A DNA stretch of 52,538 nucleotides from Variovorax boronicumulans NBRC 103145 (GCF_001591345.1 NZ_BCUS01000038.1:1-52538), one strand, 5' to 3'; counted from the stretch's first letter, positions 1 to 9,171 are shown. Numbers and translations: made by a program. Notes: a model not told the origin generated them from the sequence alone.

Positions 1-1
1 G

Positions 2-79
2 GTCGCCGCGCCGCGCCCGGCACCTGCCGCGCCCGCCCCGCGCGCGGGTGGCGGCAATCCATTTGACGCACTCAAGTAA
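2..79 (+). CDS. C-terminal end of an unidentified T6SS-locus protein (partial)
   Basis: An open frame enters from the left edge and stops at TAA 77-79, leaving 25 residues. They form an Ala/Pro-rich linker ending in GGGNPFDALK. The tail is followed by about 120 bp of AT-richer DNA and then tssB, so it is probably the last gene of an upstream T6SS transcription unit. Too little is visible to name it. The other expected core genes (tssJ, tssK, tssL, tssM, tssA) are not in this window. Confidence 0.5.
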   Translation, partial: VAAPRPAPAAPAPRAGGGNPFDALK

Positions 80-90
80 TTGTCCGATTT

Positions 91-119
91 TTGAATTGGT
101 TTTTAAACCAATGTATTAA
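91..119 (+). promoter_or_regulatory. Putative T6SS promoter with an inverted-repeat operator in its spacer
   Basis: TTGAAT at 91-96 and TATTAA at 114-119 are separated by exactly 17 bp, a plausible sigma70-type pair. The spacer is almost filled by a perfect inverted repeat, ATTGGTTT-TT-AAACCAAT (95-112). This is the only AT-rich stretch in the first 2 kb and lies just upstream of tssB. A protein bound to the repeat would control polymerase access. The repeat could instead be a hairpin ending the upstream gene, but a clear T-tract does not follow it. Confidence 0.45.
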
Positions 120-199
120 CGAATGGGCGTGCGATCTGGAAATGGGTCGTACAACTTTTTAATTCGTTTCTCAGTCCTATTGCGAAGGTATTGAAGCTT

Positions 200-715
200 A
201 TGGCGACCAAAAGACAGAGCGTGCAGAAGCGTCTCCAAAAAGTGCGCCCGCCGCGCGTGCAACTCACGTACGACGTGGAACTCGGTGACGCCATCGAGAA
301 AAAGGAATTGCCTTTCGTCGTCGGCGTGATCGCCGACCTGGCGGGCCAGTCCGAGGTCGAGCAGCCCAAGCTCAAGGACCGCAAGTTCGTCAACATCGAC
401 CGCGACAACATGGACGACGTCATGAAGGGCGTGGCCCCGCGTGCCGCCTTCCAGGTGCCGAACAAGCTGGACGGACGCGGCGGCAGCTTCGGTGTCGACC
501 TCACCTTCAACTCGATGGACGCCTTCTCGCCCGAAGCCGTCGTCGAGCAGATCGAGCCGCTCAAGCGCCTGCTCGACGCGCGCACCAAGCTGGCCGACCT
601 GCGCAACAAGATGGCCGGCAACAGCAAGCTCGAAGACCTGCTGGCCGACGTGCTGAACAACACCGAGCAACTCCAGCGCCTGGGACAAGGCGTTGGCAAG
701 AAGGACGAAAGCTGA
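200..715 (+). CDS. tssB: T6SS contractile sheath small subunit TssB
   Basis: The 171-residue protein has the TssB/VipA signature: a basic N-terminus (KRQSVQKRL), then RPPRVQLTYDVE and LPFVVGVIADLAG, followed by the conserved KFVNIDRDNMDDVMK region. TssB pairs with TssC to form the cytoplasmic contractile sheath around the Hcp tube. A TTG at 191 is also in frame, but ATG 200 gives the usual MATKRQSVQ start and lies about 11 nt after AAGG at 185-188. The stop codon is two bases before the tssC ATG, so the two subunits are translationally linked. Confidence 0.93.
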   Translation: MATKRQSVQKRLQKVRPPRVQLTYDVELGDAIEKKELPFVVGVIADLAGQSEVEQPKLKDRKFVNIDRDNMDDVMKGVAPRAAFQVPNKLDGRGGSFGVDLTFNSMDAFSPEAVVEQIEPLKRLLDARTKLADLRNKMAGNSKLEDLLADVLNNTEQLQRLGQGVGKKDES

Positions 716-717
716 AC

Positions 718-2208
718 ATGACTGCGCAAGCACTATCGGCATCGAGCGGTGCCGCTTCGTCCGAGGCCTCGGTCGACCTGCTCGACCAGATCGTCGAGAA
801 GAGCAAGGTCGCCAAGTCCGACGTGGAGCACACGCGCACCAAGGACCTCATCGGCGAACTCGTCAGCCAGGTCCTCGAAGGCTCGGTGATCGTCTCCGAC
901 AACGTGTCGGCCATGATCGACGCGCGCGTGGCCGACCTGGACGCGCTCATCTCCGCCCAGCTCAGCGCCGTGATGCACGCGCCCGAGTTCCAGAAGCTGG
1001 AGAGCACCTGGCGCGGCCTGGAGTACCTGGTCAAGGAAACGCCGACCGGCACGATGCTCAAGATCAAGGTCATCAACGCCACCAAGCGCGACCTGATCCG
1101 CGACTTCAAGGCCGCCGTCGAGTTCGACCAGAGCGCGATGTTCAAGAAGGTCTACGAAGAAGAGTTCGGCACCTTCGGCGGTGCGCCGTTCGGCGCGCTG
1201 GTGGGCGACTTCGACGTCACGCGCCAGCCCGAAGACATGTACTTCCTGGACCAGATGGCGCACGTGGCGGCCGCCGCGCACGCGCCCTTCATCGGCGCGG
1301 CCTCGCCCGAACTGCTGGGCCTGGAGAGCTTTGCCGACCTGGGCAAGCCGCGCGACATGGCCAAGGTGTTCGACACCGTCGAGTACGCCAAGTGGAAGTC
1401 GTTCCGCGATTCGGAAGACTCGCGCTACGTCGGCCTCACGTTGCCGCGCTTCCTCGGGCGCCTGCCCTACCACCCGCGCGAAGGCACGGTGGTCGACAGT
1501 TTCAACTTCGTCGAAGACGTCGACGGCACCGACCACGCCAAGTACCTCTGGTGCAACGCCGCCTGGGCCTTCGCCACGCGCCTGACGGCCGCGTTCGACG
1601 ACTTCGGCTGGTGCGCGGCCATCCGCGGCGTGGAAGGTGGTGGCCTGGTCGAAGACCTGCCCACGCACACCTTCAAGACCGACGAAGGCGAGATCGCCCT
1701 GAAGTGCCCGACCGAGATCGCCATCACCGACCGGCGCGAAAAAGAGCTCAGCGACCTGGGCTTCATTCCGCTCGTGCACTGCAAGAACTCCGACTACGCG
1801 GCGTTCTTCGGCGCGCAGTCGCTGCAGAAGGCCAAGAAGTACAACACCGACAGCGCCAACGCCAACGCGGTGCTCTCGGCGCAGCTGCAGTACATCTTCT
1901 CGGTGTCCCGCATCGCGCACTACCTCAAGGCCATGATGCGCGACAAGATCGGCAGCTTTGCCTCGGCGCACAACGTCGAACAGTTCCTGAACCGCTGGAT
2001 CGCGCAGTACGTGCTGCTCGACGACAACGCGACGCAGGAACAGAAAGCCCAGTTCCCGCTGCGCGAAGCCGCCATCCAGGTCGGCGAAGTGCCCGGGCGG
2101 CCCGGCGTGTACCGCGCGGTCGCGTTCCTGCGCCCGCACTTCCAGCTGGATGAACTGTCTATTTCACTGCGCTTGGTCGCCGATCTGCCGAAGTCAGTGA
2201 ATAAGTAA
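718..2208 (+). CDS. tssC: T6SS contractile sheath large subunit TssC
   Basis: The 496-residue protein is the usual length for TssC/VipB (EvpB family). It carries the conserved block ESTWRGLEYLVKETPTG near residue 97, GRLPYHPREG near 250 and an aromatic NAAWAFATRL segment near 280. Its C-terminal ELSISLRLVADLPKSV is typical of the strand that interlocks with TssB. It forms the wall of the sheath with TssB and is recycled by the TssH ATPase. It starts two bases after tssB, and 84 bp separate it from hcp. Confidence 0.95.
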   Translation: MTAQALSASSGAASSEASVDLLDQIVEKSKVAKSDVEHTRTKDLIGELVSQVLEGSVIVSDNVSAMIDARVADLDALISAQLSAVMHAPEFQKLESTWRGLEYLVKETPTGTMLKIKVINATKRDLIRDFKAAVEFDQSAMFKKVYEEEFGTFGGAPFGALVGDFDVTRQPEDMYFLDQMAHVAAAAHAPFIGAASPELLGLESFADLGKPRDMAKVFDTVEYAKWKSFRDSEDSRYVGLTLPRFLGRLPYHPREGTVVDSFNFVEDVDGTDHAKYLWCNAAWAFATRLTAAFDDFGWCAAIRGVEGGGLVEDLPTHTFKTDEGEIALKCPTEIAITDRREKELSDLGFIPLVHCKNSDYAAFFGAQSLQKAKKYNTDSANANAVLSAQLQYIFSVSRIAHYLKAMMRDKIGSFASAHNVEQFLNRWIAQYVLLDDNATQEQKAQFPLREAAIQVGEVPGRPGVYRAVAFLRPHFQLDELSISLRLVADLPKSVNK

Positions 2209-2292
2209 GGAGGCAGATCGGGTGCGCGGCCGAGGGGCCGTGCTGCAACACGTTAACTGTCAGTAATCAATCAATCAAGAAGGGGAAGAAAC

Positions 2293-2805
2293 ATGAAAGA
2301 TATCTACGTCAAGTTCGGCAGCCCGGCCATCAACGGCGAGTCGCAGGACAAGGACCACAAGGACTGGATCGAAGTCAGCTCGTGGCAGCACAGCATCGTG
2401 CAACCGCGCTCGGCCACCGCGTCGACCGCCGGCGGCCACACCGCCGAGCGCTGCGAGCACGGCGAGATGATCTTCACGAAGGACATGGACGTCGTCAGCC
2501 CGCTGCTGTACCAGCACGCGTCGGGCGGCACCACCTTCGACGAAGTCACGGTGCAGTTCTACCGTGCCGACGGCGAAGGCAAGCGTGTGCAGTACATGGA
2601 GATCAAGCTCAAGTACGTGCTGATCGCCAGCGTGAACCCGAAGGTCGTGAGCACCGACGTGGCCAGCGTGCCGAGCGAGACCTTCTCGCTGAAGTACGCC
2701 GCCGTGCAGTGGAAGTACACGCAGCAGAAGATCGGCGGCAACCAGGGCGGCAACTCGCAAGGCGCCTGGAGCCTCACGAAGAACGACAAGACCTACTCGG
2801 TCTGA
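2293..2805 (+). CDS. hcp: T6SS inner-tube hexamer protein Hcp
   Basis: The 170-residue protein matches the Hcp family in length and motifs: MKDIYVKFGSPAINGESQDK at the N-terminus, SWQHSIVQPR near residue 38 and GEMIFTKDMDVVSPLL near 55. Hcp hexamers stack into the tube expelled on sheath contraction, and Hcp can carry small effectors in its lumen. A strong AAGGGG ribosome site (2280-2285) precedes the ATG. The gene has spacers on both sides and a perfect hairpin with a T-tract downstream, which would allow higher expression than its neighbours, as Hcp stoichiometry requires. Confidence 0.96.
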   Translation: MKDIYVKFGSPAINGESQDKDHKDWIEVSSWQHSIVQPRSATASTAGGHTAERCEHGEMIFTKDMDVVSPLLYQHASGGTTFDEVTVQFYRADGEGKRVQYMEIKLKYVLIASVNPKVVSTDVASVPSETFSLKYAAVQWKYTQQKIGGNQGGNSQGAWSLTKNDKTYSV

Positions 2806-2824
2806 CGCCAGTCGGGCAATGACG

Positions 2825-2852
2825 ACCGCGGCGCAGGCCGCGGTTTCTTTTT
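2825..2852 (+). terminator. Hairpin terminator or attenuator after hcp
   Basis: A perfect 8-bp stem ACCGCGGC/GCCGCGGT (2825-2832 and 2837-2844) with a four-base loop is followed by TTCTTTTT. A second perfect 9-bp stem GGCGCCGCG/CGCGGCGCC follows immediately (2853-2861 and 2869-2877). Since tssE to tssH continue on the same strand, the structure probably acts as a partial terminator or as a 3' stabiliser of the hcp message rather than as an operon end. Confidence 0.7.
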
Positions 2853-2914
2853 GGCGCCGCGCCCCTCGCGCGGCGCCCTGCCCGTTGTCCGACGCGAGAG
2901 ACAGGGAGTGACCC

Positions 2915-3406
2915 ATGACAGGATTCGAACCGGGCCTGCTCGACAAGCTGTTCGATGACGACTGGCGCGGGCCGGCCTCGCCGGTGCTGCGGCACTTGTC
3001 GCTTGACGAGGTCAAGAACGTGGTCGCACGCGACCTCGAATCCCTGCTCAACACGCGCATGGTCTTCGACGACGCCAAGCTCCAGGCCTACCCCGAGTGC
3101 CGGCGTTCCGTCATGACCTACGGCCTGAGCGATTTCTCGGGCCTGAGCCTGGCCAGCCACTACGACCGTTCGTTCATCTGCCGCTCGCTGGAGCAGGCCA
3201 TCGCCCGCCACGAGTCGCGCCTGCGCGATGTCTCGGTGTCGCTCGAGGTCGACGGCCAGGCCAGCACCCACATGCTCTATTTCGGAATCACCGCGCTGCT
3301 CGTGCTGCCAGAGCTGGCCGAGCCGGTGAACTTCGACGCCATGCTGCAGCCCACGACGCTGCAGTACTCCATCACCCGCGGCACCGGCAAGAGCCGGTAC
3401 GCCTAG
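2915..3406 (+). CDS. tssE: T6SS baseplate subunit TssE (gp25-like)
   Basis: The 163-residue protein shows the gp25-like lysozyme-fold signature without catalytic function: LLDKLFDDDW near the N-terminus, a central LNTR motif at about residue 46, and YGLSDFSG near 69. The C-terminal half ends in the hydrophobic MLYFGITALLV strand region. TssE sits in the baseplate wedge where the sheath begins to polymerise. A ribosome site AGGGAG (2901-2906) precedes the ATG by 8 nt. It begins a new stretch after the hcp hairpins, and tssF follows 26 bp after its stop. Confidence 0.92.
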   Translation: MTGFEPGLLDKLFDDDWRGPASPVLRHLSLDEVKNVVARDLESLLNTRMVFDDAKLQAYPECRRSVMTYGLSDFSGLSLASHYDRSFICRSLEQAIARHESRLRDVSVSLEVDGQASTHMLYFGITALLVLPELAEPVNFDAMLQPTTLQYSITRGTGKSRYA

Positions 3407-3432
3407 CGCCACGCCGGAACCCGACGCCCACC

Positions 3433-5283
3433 ATGGACGAGTTGCTGCCCTTCTACGAACGCGAGCTGGCCTTCCTGCGCGGCTACTCGCAGGAGTTCGC
3501 CAAGGGCTACCCGAAGATCGCCGCGCGCCTGGCCATCTCGGCCGACGCCAGCGAAGACCCGCACGTCGAACGCATGATCCAGTCGTTCGCGCTGCTCACG
3601 GCCCGCATCAGCAAGAAGCTCGACGACGACTACCCCGAGCTCACCGAAGCGCTGCTCGAGGTGATGTACCCGCACTACCTGCGGCCCTTTCCGTCGTGCT
3701 CCATCGCGCAGTTCGACGCCGGCGGCGCGGCGCTCGCCAAGCTCAGCAAGCCCGTCACCATCGCGCGCGGCACCGAGCTCACCTCTCAGCCGGTGCGCGG
3801 CGGCGCCTGCCGCTTTCGCAGCGTGTACGACGTCACGCTGGCGGCGGTGCAGGTGTCGAACGTGGTCTACCACTCGGTGGTCAACGCGCCTGCGCAGGCC
3901 TCGCTGCCGCGCAACGCCACGGGCTGCCTGTCGGTCACGCTCGAGGCTGCCGGCGAGCAGAAGTCGCTCGGCACCCTGGCGCTCACGCTGGCGCGCCTGC
4001 GCACCTTCATCGACGCCGAGCCTTCGCTGGCCACGGCGCTGGCCGATGCCATCTTTTTGAAGACGGCCGCCGTCTTCGTGGAGCCCGAGCGCAGCGGCAA
4101 GTGGACGCTGGTGCAGGGCGAGGCGCTGCACCCCGTCGGCTTCGACGAGGCCGATGCGCTCATCGAACTGCCGGCGCGCTCGCACCCGGCCTACCGCCTC
4201 TTGAGCGAGTACTTCGCATTCCCCGAGAAGTTCAACTTCGTCGACATCGACCTGGCGAACGCGCTGCGCCACATCGGCTCGTGCCGCTCGATCACGCTGC
4301 ACCTGGTGATGACCGGCGTGCGCGCCGATTCGCCCACGGCGCGGCTGCTCGAGGGCGTGTCCAGCCGCAACCTGCGCCTGGGCTGCACGCCCGTCATCAA
4401 CCTCTTCAAGCAGCGCAGCGACCCGATCCGGGTCACGCATGCCGCCGCCGCCTACCCGGTGGTGGCCGACGCGCGTCGCGCCTTCGGCTTCGAGGTCTAC
4501 AGCATCGACTCGGTCAAGCTCGTGAAGCAGACCGCCGAGGGCGACGCCTACATCGAGTTCCGGCCCTTCTACTCGCTGCACCACGGCGAGCATCCGAAGG
4601 AGGCCGAGCACTACTGGTTTGCGCGGCGCAACGAACTCGTGGCGCAGCGCAGCCCGGGCTACGAGACCGAGCTTTCGATCGTCGACATCGACTTCCAGCC
4701 CTCGCTGCCGCAGACCGAAACGCTGAGCATCGACCTCACCTGCACCAACCGCGACCTGCCGCATTCGCTGGCCTTCGGCCTGCCCGGCGGCGACCTGTTC
4801 ATCGAGGGCAACTCGGTGGCGCGCTCGATCCGCATGCTGCGCCGCCCGACGCAGACGCTGCGCATGCCGCGCGGCAAGGGTGTGCAGTGGCGGCTGGTGT
4901 CGCACCTGTCGCTCAACCACCTGTCGCTGGCCACCAGCGGGCTGCCGGCGTTGAAGGAAATGCTGCGGCTGTACGACCTGGGCCGCTCGGCCGTGTCGGC
5001 GCGGCAGATCGAGGCCATCACCGCGATCGAGCAGCAGGCCACCACCCAGTGGCTGCCGGGCAAGCCCTTCGCGACCTTCGTGCGCGGCATCGAGCTCAAG
5101 CTCACGGTCGACGAGACCGGCTTCGTGGGCAGCAGCCTGCAGGCCTTTGCCCGCGTGATGGACCATTTCTTCGGTCTCTATGTGCACCTGAACAGCTTCA
5201 CCCAGCTGGTGATCGTTTCGGCGCGCGACAAGGAGGAGCTGGTGCGATGCAAGCCCCGCAGCGGCGAATCGATCCTCCTGTAG
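3433..5283 (+). CDS. tssF: T6SS baseplate subunit TssF
   Basis: The 616-residue protein is the usual size for TssF/ImpG. It begins MDELLPFYERELAFLRGYSQ and carries the diagnostic EFAKGYPKIAARL (about residues 21-33), DPHVERMIQSFALLTARI and LLEVMYPHYLRPFPS blocks. TssF and TssG with TssE and TssK make the baseplate wedges that hold the VgrG hub. The start is ATG 3433, because the frame upstream of it lies inside tssE. Its last 37 bases overlap tssG. Confidence 0.93.
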   Translation: MDELLPFYERELAFLRGYSQEFAKGYPKIAARLAISADASEDPHVERMIQSFALLTARISKKLDDDYPELTEALLEVMYPHYLRPFPSCSIAQFDAGGAALAKLSKPVTIARGTELTSQPVRGGACRFRSVYDVTLAAVQVSNVVYHSVVNAPAQASLPRNATGCLSVTLEAAGEQKSLGTLALTLARLRTFIDAEPSLATALADAIFLKTAAVFVEPERSGKWTLVQGEALHPVGFDEADALIELPARSHPAYRLLSEYFAFPEKFNFVDIDLANALRHIGSCRSITLHLVMTGVRADSPTARLLEGVSSRNLRLGCTPVINLFKQRSDPIRVTHAAAAYPVVADARRAFGFEVYSIDSVKLVKQTAEGDAYIEFRPFYSLHHGEHPKEAEHYWFARRNELVAQRSPGYETELSIVDIDFQPSLPQTETLSIDLTCTNRDLPHSLAFGLPGGDLFIEGNSVARSIRMLRRPTQTLRMPRGKGVQWRLVSHLSLNHLSLATSGLPALKEMLRLYDLGRSAVSARQIEAITAIEQQATTQWLPGKPFATFVRGIELKLTVDETGFVGSSLQAFARVMDHFFGLYVHLNSFTQLVIVSARDKEELVRCKPRSGESILL

Positions 5284-6368
5284 CCGAAAGGCTGCTGCGC
5301 GAACCCTACCGCTTCGAGTTTTTCCAGGCGGTGCGGCTGATCGAGCTCATGCTGCTCAAACGGCAGGAGCGCGACGTGCACCAGCGCCTGGTGCCCGGCG
5401 AGCGCATGGTGCCGCGCTGGGTGCGCTTTCGCAGCTCCACGAGCCTGAACTTTCCGCCCAGCGAGATCGAGGCGCTGGCGGTGCGCGACGCCGTGGGCGA
5501 GCTGATGTCGGGCGCGCAGCTGTGCGAGCCGCCGCTGCCGCATGAGGACGAGCACGGCCTGGGCCGCATCGAACTCACGCCCGCGTCTTTCGGCATGCTG
5601 GGCGTGTCGGGCGCCTTGCCCATCGTCTACACCGAGATGCTGATGCGCCGCGAGCAGCATCTGCGCGACAGCTCGGCGCGCGCCTTTCTGGACGTGTTCA
5701 GCAACCGCGCCGCCGCGCTCTTCTATGCGGCCTGGCGCAAGTACCGCCTGCCGCTGCACTACGAGCACGAGCGCAGCCGCGCCTACCTGCCGGTGCTGCT
5801 GTCGATGGCCGGGCTGGAGCACACGGCGCAGCGCGATCCGCTGACCGACGGCACGGGCACCGTGTTCGACGAGACCGTGGCCGGCTACGCCGCCGCGGTG
5901 CGCCACCGGCCGATGTCGGCGGCGTACCTGCAGCGCGTGCTGTCCGACTACTTCCGCAGCCACATCCGCATCGAGCAGTTCCTGGGCAAGTGGTACGACA
6001 TGCCCGTGCAGCAGCGCTCCAGGCTGGGCGAGGGCAACGTGAGCCTGGGCCAGAACGCGATGGCGGGCGAGCGCATCTGGCAGCGCGACCTGCGCATTCG
6101 TCTGTGGATCGGCCCGCTCAAGCGCAGCGCGCTGCGCGAGTTCTTTCCGGGCCGCGCGCATGCGAAGGCGCTCGAAAAGATGCTGGCGCTGCTGGCCGGC
6201 GTGACCTGCGAATACGAAGTGCGCCTGATCCTGGCGCGCGAAGAAGTGGCCGCCGTGCAGCTCAGCGACAGCGGCGGCAGCCACCTCGGCTGGGACAGCT
6301 TCATCACCACCCGCGAGGCCGAGGGCGACCGCAGCGACACGCAGTACGAGCTTCAGCCCCTGCAATGA
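5247..6368 (+). CDS. tssG: T6SS baseplate subunit TssG
   Basis: The 373-residue protein matches TssG/ImpH: LLREPYRFEFFQAVRLIE near residue 16, then RWVRFRSSTSLNFPPSEI and the LTPASFGMLGVSGALP segment. It forms a heterotrimer with two TssF copies in each baseplate wedge. The chosen ATG lies inside the 3' end of tssF, giving a 37-nt overlap, and is preceded by a near-ideal ribosome site AAGGAGGAG (5230-5238, 8 nt spacing). Its TGA overlaps an in-frame ATG of the next gene, as ATGA. Confidence 0.92.
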   Translation: MQAPQRRIDPPVAERLLREPYRFEFFQAVRLIELMLLKRQERDVHQRLVPGERMVPRWVRFRSSTSLNFPPSEIEALAVRDAVGELMSGAQLCEPPLPHEDEHGLGRIELTPASFGMLGVSGALPIVYTEMLMRREQHLRDSSARAFLDVFSNRAAALFYAAWRKYRLPLHYEHERSRAYLPVLLSMAGLEHTAQRDPLTDGTGTVFDETVAGYAAAVRHRPMSAAYLQRVLSDYFRSHIRIEQFLGKWYDMPVQQRSRLGEGNVSLGQNAMAGERIWQRDLRIRLWIGPLKRSALREFFPGRAHAKALEKMLALLAGVTCEYEVRLILAREEVAAVQLSDSGGSHLGWDSFITTREAEGDRSDTQYELQPLQ

Positions 6369-6409
6369 CCCTTTCAACGAACACGACCGACAGAAGAACA
6401 CCACCGCTC

Positions 6410-9133
6410 ATGAGCACCTCGCTGAAGACACTGATCACCAAGCTCAACGCCAGCGCCCGCATGGCCACGCAGCGCGCCGCCAACCTGTGCCTGGCCCACG
6501 GCCACTACGAGGTCGACCTGGAGCACCTGTTCCTGGCGCTGCTGGAGCAGACCGACAACGACCTCGCCCGCGTGCTGCGCGCCAACCGCATCAGCGCCAC
6601 CGCGATCCAGTCGGACCTGGAGCGCGAGATCCAGACCTTCAAGAACGGCAACACGCGCACGCCGGTGTTCTCGCAGCACCTGCAGCAGCTGTTCCAGCAG
6701 GCATGGCTGCTCGCCTCGCTCGATGCGCACGCGGCGCAGATCCGCTCGGGCCACCTGCTGCTTGCGCTGCTGACCCAGCCCGACCTCGCGCAGCTGGCGC
6801 AGCGCGGCTCGCCGTTGTTCGCGAAGATCCGCCTCGAAGACCTGAAGCACGACTTCGACAAGCTCACCGACGGGTCGAGCGAAGCGGCCGAGGCCGGCGC
6901 CTCGGGCGCGGCCACCGAAGGCGACGCGCAGCAAGCGCCGGCCGACCCGCTGGCCGCGGGCGTGCCCGGCAAGACACCCGCGCTCGACCAGTTCACCACC
7001 AACCTCACGCAGCGCGCGAAGGACGGCGCGCTCGACCCGGTCATCGGCCGCGACACCGAGATCCGCCAGGTCATCGACATCCTGATGCGCCGGCGCCAGA
7101 ACAACCCCATCCTCACGGGCGAAGCCGGCGTCGGCAAGACGGCCGTGGTCGAAGGGCTGGCACTGCGCATCGCCGCGCAGGACGTGCCCGAATCGCTGCG
7201 CGCCGTGGCGCTGCACACGCTGGACATGGGCCTGCTGCAGGCCGGCGCGAGCGTGAAAGGCGAGTTCGAGAATCGCCTGAAGAACGTGATCGCCGAAGTC
7301 AAGAAGAGCCCGCACCCGATCGTGCTCTTCATCGACGAGGCCCACACCATGATCGGCGCGGGCGGCCAGGCCGGGCAGAGCGATGCGGCCAACCTGCTCA
7401 AGCCGGCGCTCGCGCGCGGCGAGCTGCGCACCATCGCCGCCACCACCTGGGGTGAGTACAAGAAATACTTCGAGAAGGACGCGGCGCTCGCGCGGCGCTT
7501 CCAGGTCGTGAAGGTCGAGGAGCCCAGCGAGACGCTGGCCGCCGCCATGCTGCGCGGCATGGTGCCGCTGATGGAGAAGCACTTCAACATCCGCGTGCTC
7601 GACGAAGCCATCACCGAGGCCGTGCGCCTGTCGCACCGCTACATCAGCGGACGCCAGCTGCCCGACAAGGCGGTGAGCGTGCTCGACACGGCCTGCGCGA
7701 AAGTGGCGCTGGGTCAAAGCGCGACGCCGGCGCTGATCGAAGAGGCGAACCGCGGCCTCGAACGCATCGAGGCCGAGAGCGCAGCGCTGGTGCGCGACAC
7801 CGCGGCCGGCGGACGCCATGAAGCGCGCCTGGCCGAATTGGCGGAAAAGAAGAGCGCACTGCAGGCCGAGCTGGCCGCGAGCCAGCAGCGCCTGGCCGAA
7901 GAGAACGCGCTGGTCGAACGCATCCGCGCGCTGCGTGCGCAACGCGACGAGTCGGCCGCGCAGCCTGAGGCCGCACCCGCCGTGGCGGAGAAAGCACCGG
8001 CCCGCGCCGCCAGCCGCAAGAAGACGGCTGCCGCCGCAGACCCCGCGCGCGACGAACTCGACGCCCTGCTCGCCGAACTGCGCGCACTGCAAGGCACCAC
8101 GCCGATGGTGCCGCTGCAGGTCGACGGCCACGTCGTCGCCGAGATCGTCTCCGCCTGGACCGGCGTGCCGCTGGGGCGCATGGTCAAGGACGAGATCAAG
8201 ACCGTGCGCAGCCTCGACACCCTGCTGGCCGAGCGCGTCATCGGCCAGGACCACGCACTCGCCGCCGTGGCCCAGCGCGTGCGCACCGCGAGCGCGCGCC
8301 TGGAAGACCCCAACAAGCCGCGCGGTGTGTTCATGTTCGTCGGCCCTTCGGGCGTCGGCAAGACCGAGACCGCGCTGGCGCTGGCCGACATCCTGTACGG
8401 CGGCGAGAAGAAGCTCATCATCATCAACATGAGCGAGTACCAGGAGGCGCACAGCGTCTCGGGCCTGAAGGGTTCGCCGCCCGGCTACGTGGGCTATGGC
8501 GAAGGCGGCGTGCTCACCGAGGCCGTGCGCCGCCAGCCCTACAGCGTGGTGCTGCTCGACGAGGTCGAGAAGGCCCACCCCGACGTGCTCGAGATGTTCT
8601 TCCAGGTGTTCGACAAGGGCATGATGGACGACGCCGAGGGCCGCGAGATCGACTTCCGCAACACGCTGATCATCCTCACGTCGAACATCGGTTCGTCGCA
8701 GATCATGCAGGCCTGCCTCAACAAGGCCGATGAAGAACGCCCCGCGCCCGACGCCCTGGCCGACGCGCTGCGCCCCGTGCTCATGAAGGCCTTCAAGCCG
8801 GCCTTTCTCGGTCGCATGAAGGTGGCGCCGTTCTATCCGATCACCGATGCGGTGCTGGAGCAGATCATTGCGCTCAAGCTCGGGCGCATCCGCGACCGCA
8901 TCGCGACCAACCACAAGGCCGTGTTCGAGTGGGACGACGCGCTGGTCGAGGCCGTGCTGGCGCGCTGCACCGAGGTCGACTCGGGCGCGCGCAACGTCGA
9001 CCACATCCTCAACGGCACCTTGCTGCCCGAGATCGCCGAGGCCGTGCTCACGCGCATGGCCGACGAGACGCCGCTGGCCAAGATCAAGGCCAGCTGCGGA
9101 AAGGGCGGCGAGTTCCGCTACCGGATCACCTAG
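6410..9133 (+). CDS. tssH: T6SS sheath-recycling AAA+ ATPase TssH (ClpV)
   Basis: The 907-residue protein is a double-AAA+ ClpB-like unfoldase. It has a Clp N-domain (about 1-150, NLCLAHGHYEVDLEHLFLALL), a first nucleotide site GEAGVGKTA near 237 with Walker B LFIDEAHT near 304, and a coiled Ala/Glu-rich middle region around 450-570. The second site is GPSGVGKTET near 645. ClpV disassembles contracted TssB/TssC sheaths for reuse. ATG 6410 gives the usual MSTSLKTLITKLN start. An in-frame ATG at 6365 overlaps the tssG stop (ATGA) and would add 15 residues, so the true start is open. Confidence 0.93.
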   Translation: MSTSLKTLITKLNASARMATQRAANLCLAHGHYEVDLEHLFLALLEQTDNDLARVLRANRISATAIQSDLEREIQTFKNGNTRTPVFSQHLQQLFQQAWLLASLDAHAAQIRSGHLLLALLTQPDLAQLAQRGSPLFAKIRLEDLKHDFDKLTDGSSEAAEAGASGAATEGDAQQAPADPLAAGVPGKTPALDQFTTNLTQRAKDGALDPVIGRDTEIRQVIDILMRRRQNNPILTGEAGVGKTAVVEGLALRIAAQDVPESLRAVALHTLDMGLLQAGASVKGEFENRLKNVIAEVKKSPHPIVLFIDEAHTMIGAGGQAGQSDAANLLKPALARGELRTIAATTWGEYKKYFEKDAALARRFQVVKVEEPSETLAAAMLRGMVPLMEKHFNIRVLDEAITEAVRLSHRYISGRQLPDKAVSVLDTACAKVALGQSATPALIEEANRGLERIEAESAALVRDTAAGGRHEARLAELAEKKSALQAELAASQQRLAEENALVERIRALRAQRDESAAQPEAAPAVAEKAPARAASRKKTAAAADPARDELDALLAELRALQGTTPMVPLQVDGHVVAEIVSAWTGVPLGRMVKDEIKTVRSLDTLLAERVIGQDHALAAVAQRVRTASARLEDPNKPRGVFMFVGPSGVGKTETALALADILYGGEKKLIIINMSEYQEAHSVSGLKGSPPGYVGYGEGGVLTEAVRRQPYSVVLLDEVEKAHPDVLEMFFQVFDKGMMDDAEGREIDFRNTLIILTSNIGSSQIMQACLNKADEERPAPDALADALRPVLMKAFKPAFLGRMKVAPFYPITDAVLEQIIALKLGRIRDRIATNHKAVFEWDDALVEAVLARCTEVDSGARNVDHILNGTLLPEIAEAVLTRMADETPLAKIKASCGKGGEFRYRIT

Positions 9134-9171
9134 GCACAGCAGCCGCGCGTGCCCACGGGAGAACAAAAACA

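Noticed and set aside
2255..2275. Short tandem tetranucleotide run (aatc repeats) before hcp as a phase-variation tract
   Set aside because: Only about three units are present and they lie outside the coding sequence; too short to suggest slippage control.
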